Assembly (NCBI GenBank): GCA_902558895.1
Contig: CACEFS010000006.1
Location: 1-50,010 of the forward strand
Reading direction: 5' to 3'
Source: an uncultured Prochlorococcus sp.
GTDB taxonomy: Bacteria; Cyanobacteriota; Cyanobacteriia; PCC-6307; Cyanobiaceae
Length of the DNA: 50,010 nt
This document shows positions 43,814-50,010 of this stretch, one piece after another. The notes below the pieces were generated by a model. It searched no databases and was not told the DNA's origin. It worked only from the letters and a program-made list of their open reading frames with translations. The position numbers were made by a program, and so were the translations under genes. Numbering within the stretch: position 1 is the stretch's first letter; the number at the start of each line of letters is the position of its first letter.

Positions 43814-43900
43814 GGAGAGGTGGCCGAGTGGTTGAAGGCGCAGCACTGGAAATGCTGTATAGGGGCAACTTTATCGAGGGTTCGAATCCCTCTCTCTCCG
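43814..43900 (+). tRNA. tRNA-Ser (GGA anticodon)
   Basis: An 87-base cloverleaf. The acceptor 5' strand GGAGAGG pairs with TCTCTCC (one G-U). The D arm reads GGCCGAGTGGTTGAAGGC. The anticodon stem is CAGCA/TGCTG with loop CTGGAAA (anticodon GGA, reads UCC/UCU). A long variable arm, typical of tRNA-Ser, is present. The T arm is GAGGG-TTCGAAT-CCCTC, and the discriminator is G. CCA is not encoded. Confidence 0.96.
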
Positions 43901-44110
43901 TTTTATATTAGTTTATTTTGGCTAACTACATCAACAACTATGTCTGTAAATAATGTTTTAAAGTGGGTAATGATCTTTTTGACAAGTTATAAATAATCTT
44001 TTTATTTAAATTAAGTTGAAAATATTTGATTTTTACTATTATATGTAAATATCTAAGATAAAAATTAATTAAATTTTTAGTAAATTTTGCTTTAATTTAG
44101 CATTTAAATC

Positions 44111-46108
44111 ATGGGGCAAATAGTTGGAATTGATTTAGGTACTACTAACTCTGTGGTAGGAGTTATAGAAGCTGGTCGTCCAATCGTTATTGCTAATTCT
44201 GAAGGTTCTAGAACAACACCTTCAATAGTTGGGTTTACAAAAGATAAGGAAATAGTAATAGGAGACCAAGCGAGAAGACAACTTGTTCTAAATCCTAAGA
44301 ATACCTTCTATAACCTTAAAAGATTTATTGGTAGTGATTGGGATGAATTAGATGAGAATAGTATTTCTGTTCCTTATAACGTAAAGGCTAATACCAATGG
44401 AAGCGTTAGGGTTTTAAGTCCAAATACAGAAAGAGAGTATGCACCAGAAGAATTAGTGAGCTCATTGATTAGAAAATTAATTAACGATGCCGAAACATAT
44501 CTTGGAGATACTGTTGATTCTGCAGTTATTACAGTTCCTGCTTACTTTAATGAATCTCAAAGACAAGCTACAAAGGATTCTGCAATATTAGCTGGTATTA
44601 AAGTAGATAGAATTTTAAATGAACCTACTGCCGCTGCCTTAGCTTATGGTTTTGAAAAGAGTTCTTCTAATAATGTTTTAGTTTTTGATTTAGGGGGAGG
44701 AACATTTGATGTTTCATTATTAAAAATTTCTAATGGTGTATTTGATGTTAAAGCTACATGTGGTGATACACAGCTAGGAGGAAACAATTTTGATTCAAAA
44801 ATAGTTGATTGGCTTGCAGAAAAATTTCTAGCAAAACATAATATTGATCTAAGAAGGGATAGACAAGCTTTACAGAGATTAACTGAGGCTGCTGAAAAAG
44901 CTAAATGTGAATTGTCAGGATTGCAAAAAACGAAAATATCTTTACCATTTATTACAACAAGTAAAGAGGGGCCGTTACATATTGAAGAAACCTTAGATAG
45001 AAAAATATTTGAATCATTATCACAAGATTTACTAGATAGATTATTAGAGCCTGTTCAAATAGCTCTAGATGATTCCGGATGGAATGCAGAAGACATTGAT
45101 GAGGTAGTTCTTGTAGGTGGCAGTACAAGAATCCCCATGGTTCAACAATTAGTGAAAACTCTCGTTCCTAATGATCCTTGTCAATCAGTTAATCCTGATG
45201 AAGTCGTAGCAGTTGGAGCAGCTATACAATCTGGAATTATTAGTGGTGATTTACAAGATTTACTACTAAATGACGTTACTCCCTTATCTTTAGGTTTAGA
45301 AACTATTGGTGGTCTTATGAAGGTACTCATTCCTCGTAATACGCCAATACCAGTTAGACAATCTGATGTTTTTAGCACGTCAGAAGCTAATCAATCATCA
45401 GTTATTGTTCAAGTACGGCAGGGAGAAAGACCTTTAGCCTCTGAAAATAAATCACTTGGTAAATTTAGACTATCAGGAATACCTCCAGCTCCAAGAGGTA
45501 TACCTCAAGTCCAAGTAGCGTTTGATATTGATGCTAATGGTCTTTTAGAAGTAAGTGCTACTGATAGAACAACTGGAAGAAAGCAAAAAGTTACAATCTC
45601 TGGGGGTTCTAATTTAAATGAACAAGAAATAAATTCGATAATTGAAGAAGCAAAAGCAAAAGCTAATGAAGATAGGAAGAGAAGATCTGTAATTGATAGA
45701 AAAAATAGTGCTTTAACTCTTATCGCGCAAGCTGAGAGAAGACTTAGGGATGCTTCATTAGAATTTGGTCCTTATGGTGCCGAAAGGCAACAACGAGCCG
45801 TTGAATTAGCCATTCAAGATGTTGAAGAGTATATAGATGATGATGATCCTCAAGAATTAGAAATTTCAGTAAGTGCACTTCAAGAAGCATTATTCGGCTT
45901 AAACAGAAAATTTGCGGTAGAAAAGAAAATTGATAATAATCCCTTACAGAGCATCAAAAATACATTTGGATCATTAAAGGATGAACTCTTTTCAGATGAT
46001 TATTGGGATGATGATCCTTGGGATAATCAAATGAATAGAAATTATAGAAATTCGAGGTATGGTAATTCTAGGGACGATGATCCATGGGACAATGACTACT
46101 TCCTCTAA
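44111..46108 (+). CDS. dnaK: Hsp70 chaperone DnaK, DnaK3-type by linkage, with DDDPWDN tail
   Basis: A 665-aa Hsp70. The ATPase domain has [40 protein letters not shown] and [11 protein letters not shown]; the substrate domain runs to about residue 540. The C-terminus is atypical: two copies of DDDPWDN (encoded at 46007-46027 and 46073-46093) and no EEVD-like end. Linkage to a zinc-finger-less DnaJ matches dnaK3-dnaJ loci of other cyanobacteria, where DnaK3 is membrane-associated. It has an ATG start, and overlaps dnaJ by 17 bases. Confidence 0.95.
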   Translation: MGQIVGIDLGTTNSVVGVIEAGRPIVIANSEGSRTTPSIVGFTKDKEIVIGDQARRQLVLNPKNTFYNLKRFIGSDWDELDENSISVPYNVKANTNGSVRVLSPNTEREYAPEELVSSLIRKLINDAETYLGDTVDSAVITVPAYFNESQRQATKDSAILAGIKVDRILNEPTAAALAYGFEKSSSNNVLVFDLGGGTFDVSLLKISNGVFDVKATCGDTQLGGNNFDSKIVDWLAEKFLAKHNIDLRRDRQALQRLTEAAEKAKCELSGLQKTKISLPFITTSKEGPLHIEETLDRKIFESLSQDLLDRLLEPVQIALDDSGWNAEDIDEVVLVGGSTRIPMVQQLVKTLVPNDPCQSVNPDEVVAVGAAIQSGIISGDLQDLLLNDVTPLSLGLETIGGLMKVLIPRNTPIPVRQSDVFSTSEANQSSVIVQVRQGERPLASENKSLGKFRLSGIPPAPRGIPQVQVAFDIDANGLLEVSATDRTTGRKQKVTISGGSNLNEQEINSIIEEAKAKANEDRKRRSVIDRKNSALTLIAQAERRLRDASLEFGPYGAERQQRAVELAIQDVEEYIDDDDPQELEISVSALQEALFGLNRKFAVEKKIDNNPLQSIKNTFGSLKDELFSDDYWDDDPWDNQMNRNYRNSRYGNSRDDDPWDNDYFL

Positions 46109-47015
46109 AAAAGACTATTTGTCGATTTTGGGTTTATCCCCTAATTTCGATGATAAAGAACTTAAAAAGGCCTTTCGAAGAGAAGCAAGAAAATGGCATC
46201 CAGATTTAAATAAAAATGATCTTAATGCAGAGGAAAGATTTAAATTAATTAACGAAGCATACGAATATTTACGTGATCCTAATCTGAGGAAAAAAAATTC
46301 GGATGAAAATATCAAGGATGAATTCGAAAATAATAATTTCAAGACAGGGTTTCCTGATTTTCAAGATTATCTTGATGCATTATTTGGATATGAATTCTCA
46401 CCAAAGAATTACGAGGAATATGATGAAGCATTTGAGGATGAATCGATAAACACAAATAATGATGAATTTATTAATTATCAATACCCTACAACCTCTCCAG
46501 AAGAGCCGCCTCCAGTTAAACTCCACCAAGATATTGAAACAGTTATTGAGTTAACTCCTGATGAGGCCTTAAATGGAGCTTCAATTTTAATTGAACTTGA
46601 AGATGAAACTGTAGTAGAAGTTGATACACCTCCATTCGCTGGAGATGGATGGCGATTAAGACTTGAAAATATAGCGAGAGGAGGTAAAGATCATTATCTA
46701 CAGTTAAAAGTTCAAACCGAAAGTGGTCTAAGAATTGATGGTTTAAGAGTTCTTTATAAATTAGAGTTATTTCCTCATGATGCTCTTCTTGGTTGTGCAG
46801 TAGAGGTTCCTACCCTTGATGGAAATGTCACACTTCAAGTACCACCAAAATCTTCTACTGGAAGAATGTTACGTTTAAAAGGTAGGGGTTTAACTTTCGA
46901 AGATAATGTAGGTGATCAATATGTTGAAATCTTGGTAGTGATACCTGCTGATATTAATGATGAAGAAATTGCTTTATATACAAGATTACAAGAATTATCA
47001 CTTTCTGATTCTTAA
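46092..47015 (+). CDS. dnaJ: DnaJ-type co-chaperone without zinc finger
   Basis: A 307-aa J-domain protein. The J domain (about residues 7-68) has the HPD motif in RKWHPDLNK. An acidic linker of about 60 residues follows, then the DnaJ C-terminal substrate domain with TPDEALNGASILIELEDE and LRLKGRGLTF. There is no CxxCxGxG zinc finger, so this is a type II (CbpA-like) DnaJ. I choose the ATG at 46092 because the J domain begins close by. It overlaps dnaK by 17 bases, implying coupling. The partner is most likely the adjacent DnaK. Confidence 0.93.
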   Translation: MTTSSKKDYLSILGLSPNFDDKELKKAFRREARKWHPDLNKNDLNAEERFKLINEAYEYLRDPNLRKKNSDENIKDEFENNNFKTGFPDFQDYLDALFGYEFSPKNYEEYDEAFEDESINTNNDEFINYQYPTTSPEEPPPVKLHQDIETVIELTPDEALNGASILIELEDETVVEVDTPPFAGDGWRLRLENIARGGKDHYLQLKVQTESGLRIDGLRVLYKLELFPHDALLGCAVEVPTLDGNVTLQVPPKSSTGRMLRLKGRGLTFEDNVGDQYVEILVVIPADINDEEIALYTRLQELSLSDS

Positions 47016-47039
47016 TCAAATATTATATAGTTAGGAAAA

Positions 47040-47432
47040 ATGATAATTATGAACATATTTGTTCTCTTATATAATTCAGGAACAGATAAGGAAGGTATTC
47101 ATTCAATCGAACTTAAAGGAAGGACCATTGTTCTTATGTTTGAAGATAAAGATGATGCAACAAGATATTGTGGTCTATTAGAAGCTCAAGATTTTCCTTT
47201 GCCAACTGTTGAAATGATCAACATTGAGGAAATAAAAGATTTCTGCATTAAATTAGACTACGAATGCAAATTAGTAGAGAAAAATTTTGTACCTAAAACA
47301 GCAGAAGATAGGTTGTTAATTTCACCACCACAGAAAAACCTAGAAGTTGAAAATTGGGAGGAAGACAAAAATAGTAAAAAAGATAACATTGATATAAATA
47401 CCATTAAGGAAAACCTTGAAAAGTTGCTTTAG
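47040..47432 (+). CDS. DUF3110 family protein
   Basis: A 130-aa soluble protein with the DUF3110-like core: MNIFVLLYNSGTDKEGIHSIEL, FEDKDDATRYCGLLEAQDFP, and a Lys/Asp-rich C-terminus. The family is cyanobacterial and chloroplast-related with no known function. Two ATGs are in frame, at 47040 and 47049; the GGAAAA before 47040 makes either plausible. It sits 24 bases after dnaJ and 38 before the cyclophilin gene, all on the plus strand, so a folding-related operon is possible. Confidence 0.82.
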   Translation: MIIMNIFVLLYNSGTDKEGIHSIELKGRTIVLMFEDKDDATRYCGLLEAQDFPLPTVEMINIEEIKDFCIKLDYECKLVEKNFVPKTAEDRLLISPPQKNLEVENWEEDKNSKKDNIDINTIKENLEKLL

Positions 47433-47470
47433 CTATTAAAATATCAGAATAAATTTTAAACATATAAAAA

Positions 47471-47908
47471 ATGACAACTGCATTATTTGAAACAGAAGTA
47501 GGGAACATTAATATTGAATTTTTCAATGACGACGCACCTAATACAGTTAAAAACTTTACGAATTTGATTAGTGATGGTTTTTATGATGGTCTAGCATTTC
47601 ACAGAGTTATTCCTGGATTTATGGCTCAGGGTGGATGTCCTAACACTCGCGACGGAGCATCTGGTATGCCAGGAACTGGAGGTCCTGGATATAATATTAA
47701 ATGTGAAATCAATTCCAATAAACATCTAAAAGGTTCACTTTCAATGGCTCATGCAGGAAAGGATACAGGTGGTAGTCAGTTTTTTATAGTTTATGAACCA
47801 CAGCCTCATCTAGATGGAGTTCATACTGTTTTTGGTAAGACAGAGGATATGGATGTTGTGCTAAAACTCACTAATGGTTCAAAAATTCTAAAAGCTACAT
47901 TAAAGTAA
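47471..47908 (+). CDS. cyclophilin-type peptidyl-prolyl cis-trans isomerase
   Basis: A 145-aa single-domain cyclophilin without signal peptide, so cytoplasmic. Signature regions are [13 protein letters not shown] (active-site Arg and Phe), [16 protein letters not shown] and LDGVHTVFG. The last has His where cyclophilin A has Trp, as in many bacterial forms. The ATG start follows the DUF3110 gene. It stops four bases before the convergent ribBA gene. Confidence 0.94.
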   Translation: MTTALFETEVGNINIEFFNDDAPNTVKNFTNLISDGFYDGLAFHRVIPGFMAQGGCPNTRDGASGMPGTGGPGYNIKCEINSNKHLKGSLSMAHAGKDTGGSQFFIVYEPQPHLDGVHTVFGKTEDMDVVLKLTNGSKILKATLK

Positions 47909-47912
47909 TAAT

Positions 47913-49637
47913 TTAGCCTTCAAATACAATACTAAATGTTTCTTTATCTAGGTTAAATTTTCTTGTAGATGAATATAAGATTTCATTATTAATAGTAAAT
48001 TTAGTATTGATTAATTTGATGCTACTTTTTGGGTGTAAAGCTTGTTCAATGTTTCTAGAAACAATAATTCCAATTTTTGTACTATTTTCACAGTTGGATA
48101 AAAACTGAATAAACAATTCTATATTTTTTATTTCTTCATCAGTAATGTTGGAATTTGTTCTATTTTGATCATGCAAAATTCGCCAAACTAATTTTGGTCG
48201 ATTCCAAAAGGCCAATAATCTTGGTGTACTTTCTAGTTTAATATTAATGTTCTGCTCACTACAGAACTTAATAACATTATTTTTTATAGGAACTAGATCA
48301 ATAGACTTATATTTTCCGTCAAGAAAAATTGATATAAATGGATCGATATTCCTTGAATTAGGGTTATCTTCATCAATCATGTGACCCAGCTTCGTTTTTT
48401 TTACACTCAAATATTCTGCATTATTATCGTTTGGACAAATTACTAATGGAACTCTCTCAATTACCTCTATTCCATAACCACCTAATCCAGCAATTTTTCT
48501 AGGATTATTTGTAAGTAATTTTAGTTTTTTTATTCCTAGATCGGTTAATATCTGAGCTCCAACTCCATAATTTCTGAGATCAGCTGGAAAACCCAATTTT
48601 TCGTTAGCTTCTACAGTGTCTAATCCACCATCCTGTAAGCTGTAAGCTTTTAATTTATTTATTAGACCAATACCTCGGCCTTCTTGTCTCAAGTAGACAA
48701 CAACTCCCTCTTCCTCTTTTTCTATCCTTGATAAAGCAGCCTCTAATTGGGGTCTACAATCACAACGTAATGATCCAAAAGCATCGCCAGTCAAGCACTC
48801 TGAATGCATTCTTACAAGTACAGGTTCACTTAATTTTGATGATTTTTGTTTAACTAACGCAACGTGCTCTGAACCATCTAGTTCATTGACATATCCATAT
48901 GCTTTGAAATTACCGAAAATACTTGGAAGAACAGCGTCGGATTTTCTAAATACAAATCTTTCAGTTTGAAATCGATAACTTATTAAATCAGCTATGGATA
49001 TTAATTTCATTCCCCACTGTTTTGCATACTCTTTAAGTTGTGGAAGTCTCGACATGGATCCGTCAGGATTTTGTATTTCACAAATCACTCCAGCGGGGTA
49101 AAGACCAGACATTGCAGCAATATCTACTGCCGCTTCGGTATGACCTGCCCTCTTTAATACTCCACCTTTTTTAGCTCTTAATGGAAAAATATGTCCTGGC
49201 CTTCTTAAATCATCAGGTTTTGTATTTGGATTTATAGCAACTTGAATTGTCTTTGCCCTGTCTTCAGCGGAAATACCAGTAGTAACATTATTTTCAGGTC
49301 CAGCATCAATTGATATCGTAAAAGCTGTTTGATTTTCATCAGTATTTCTATCTACCATTAATGGTAAATCTAAAGAGTCAAGCTTTTCACCTTGCATAGC
49401 TAGGCATATGAGACCACGTCCCTCAGTAGCCATAAAATTAATTTGTTGTGGAGTAGCAAACTGCGCTGCACATATTAAATCTCCTTCATTTTCTCTTCTT
49501 TCATCATCTACAACAATTATACATTCACCATTTCTTATTGCTGCCAACGCATCACTAATAGGATCAAATTCAATTTTAAAAGATTCATTTATATCCAAAA
49601 TTGTTCCATTATTTGATTTGGGACTTGTTTCTTTCAT
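47913..49637 (-). CDS. ribBA: bifunctional DHBP synthase / GTP cyclohydrolase II
   Basis: Makes both riboflavin precursors: dihydroxybutanone phosphate from ribulose-5-phosphate and the pyrimidine from GTP. The ATG at 49637 gives 574 aa; a TTG four codons upstream is unsupported. The N-terminal RibB part has [15 protein letters not shown] and [12 protein letters not shown]. The RibA part has the zinc ligands in [18 protein letters not shown] and [15 protein letters not shown]-terminal extension of about 140 residues beyond the catalytic core lacks recognisable motifs. It is divergent from argC. Confidence 0.95.
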   Translation of the reverse strand: MKETSPKSNNGTILDINESFKIEFDPISDALAAIRNGECIIVVDDERRENEGDLICAAQFATPQQINFMATEGRGLICLAMQGEKLDSLDLPLMVDRNTDENQTAFTISIDAGPENNVTTGISAEDRAKTIQVAINPNTKPDDLRRPGHIFPLRAKKGGVLKRAGHTEAAVDIAAMSGLYPAGVICEIQNPDGSMSRLPQLKEYAKQWGMKLISIADLISYRFQTERFVFRKSDAVLPSIFGNFKAYGYVNELDGSEHVALVKQKSSKLSEPVLVRMHSECLTGDAFGSLRCDCRPQLEAALSRIEKEEEGVVVYLRQEGRGIGLINKLKAYSLQDGGLDTVEANEKLGFPADLRNYGVGAQILTDLGIKKLKLLTNNPRKIAGLGGYGIEVIERVPLVICPNDNNAEYLSVKKTKLGHMIDEDNPNSRNIDPFISIFLDGKYKSIDLVPIKNNVIKFCSEQNINIKLESTPRLLAFWNRPKLVWRILHDQNRTNSNITDEEIKNIELFIQFLSNCENSTKIGIIVSRNIEQALHPKSSIKLINTKFTINNEILYSSTRKFNLDKETFSIVFEG

Positions 49638-49657
49638 TATTCCTATCAATATAATAA

Positions 49658-49695
49658 AAAGTGTTTTAGTTACCTTTAATTCAACACTTTATAAT
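49658..49695 (+). promoter_or_regulatory. divergent ribBA-argC region with inverted repeat and -10 box
   Basis: AAAGTGTT (49658-49665) and AACACTTT (49683-49690) are perfect 8-bp inverted arms around a 17-base centre. A consensus -10 element TATAAT follows at 49690-49695, about 30 bases before the argC ATG, with only a weak -35. The repeat could be an operator that covers both divergent promoters. Confidence 0.5.
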
Positions 49696-49724
49696 CCTAT
49701 CTCAAAGTCTGCCAATTCAAAGAA

Positions 49725-50010
49725 ATGAATGTTGCAATAGTAGGTGCTACTGGTTACGGCGGTATTCAAGCGGTAAATCTTTTAAAGAAAAATAAAAAAT
49801 ATAAAATTTCATTTTTAGGAGGTAATAAAACATCCGGATCAAAGTGGAATGATAATTTCCCTTTTATTTATCTAGATAATGACCCTTATATAGAAGATAT
49901 TTCAGTAGATAATATTTCAAAAAATGCAGATGTTGCATTGCTTTGCCTACCAAATGGCCTATCTTCCACATTGACAAGAAAATTATTAGATAGAGGAGTT
50001 AAAGTTATTG
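49725..50010 (+). CDS. argC: N-acetyl-gamma-glutamyl-phosphate reductase (3'-truncated by window edge)
   Basis: The first 95 codons are visible and open to the window end. The N-terminus MNVAIVGATGYGGIQAV is the NADP-binding Rossmann motif of ArgC, and ADVALLCLPNGLSS is the conserved segment near residue 72. The enzyme reduces N-acetylglutamyl phosphate in arginine synthesis. The usual second-position Gly/Ala pattern GATGYGG is intact. It has an ATG start, divergent from ribBA. Confidence 0.9.
   Translation, partial: MNVAIVGATGYGGIQAVNLLKKNKKYKISFLGGNKTSGSKWNDNFPFIYLDNDPYIEDISVDNISKNADVALLCLPNGLSSTLTRKLLDRGVKVI

Noticed and set aside
43939-43995. 18-codon ATG ORF between tRNA-Ser and dnaK
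   Set aside because: Too short and without supporting signals; I treat 43901-44110 as intergenic.
43802-43996. 64-aa plus-strand ORF over the tRNA-Ser gene
   Set aside because: It runs through the tRNA cloverleaf, and its last part is only AT-rich spacer. The tRNA explains the conservation.
46059-46091. Longer dnaJ start inside dnaK
   Set aside because: The extra residues are a frame-shifted reading of the DnaK tail; the J domain follows directly after the ATG at 46092.
1-50010. CRISPR arrays, IS elements, prophage genes, toxin-antitoxin pairs
   Set aside because: I found no spaced direct repeats, transposase or integrase motifs, or phage structural genes. The gene content is ordinary core genome.

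Overview
The window is a compact, AT-rich (roughly 30% G+C by eye) cyanobacterial chromosome segment. It looks like a high-light-adapted Prochlorococcus or a very close relative. The oxygenic-photosynthesis genes (psaK, psb28, PAM68-like, GUN4-like, plant-type ferredoxin), the very short intergenic gaps, the low G+C and the uninterrupted dnaE all point that way. I identified the taxon from gene content and protein sequences read by eye, not by database search. Nothing looks like a prophage, transposon, CRISPR array or island; it is core genome with a few small, poorly characterised genes. No gene-free stretch exceeds 300 bases. The longest are the glnA upstream region (about 23730-23943) and the tRNA-Ser to dnaK gap (43901-44110, where I see no gene).

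Layout. 1-8157: replication and translation genes (5'-truncated dnaE, PAM68-like, rpsO, ruvA, a small exported glycine-rich protein, a DMT permease, dnaG). 8174-10394: a probable SOS operon, umuD-umuC plus a small HExxH protein, behind a LexA-type palindrome. 10450-14537: rlmH, an Asn-rich protein, rsmA/ksgA, ispE, a DUF3082 protein, an untracked 31-codon membrane peptide and pdhB. 14541-18559: secD-secF, a small membrane protein, an AI-2E family permease and psb28. 18620-22204: selU, GUN4-like, an RsbW-like ATPase, a small protein and a methyltransferase. 22233-23793: glnA with a recognisable NtcA-type promoter and a strong intrinsic terminator. 23944-27188: a class V aminotransferase, tadA, a PLP decarboxylase-like protein and a 45-aa membrane peptide.

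27181-33983: a membrane GTPase, lspA, bioY, a MacB-like permease, pyruvate kinase, a MazG-like enzyme, a YggT protein and scpB. 34002-39307: ilvA, dxs, psaK, the DUF3593/DUF2499 pair, an exported PrxQ-like protein and rpmB. 39347-43900: htpG, hisZ, an inositol-monophosphatase-like enzyme, ferredoxin and tRNA-Ser(GGA). 44111-50010: a dnaK/dnaJ pair, a DUF3110 protein, a cyclophilin, ribBA and the start of argC.

Functional links. dxs and ispE feed isoprenoids (carotenoids, the chlorophyll phytyl tail); GUN4 supports chlorophyll synthesis; PAM68-like, Psb28 and PsaK serve the photosystems. SecDF, LspA, DnaK/DnaJ and HtpG handle protein export and folding. GlnA and ArgC connect nitrogen assimilation to arginine, and the glnA promoter carries the global nitrogen signal. 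I found no obviously new multi-gene system. The best candidates for new biology are the third gene of the umuDC operon, the two untracked mini-membrane proteins, and several proteins with altered catalytic or terminal motifs.
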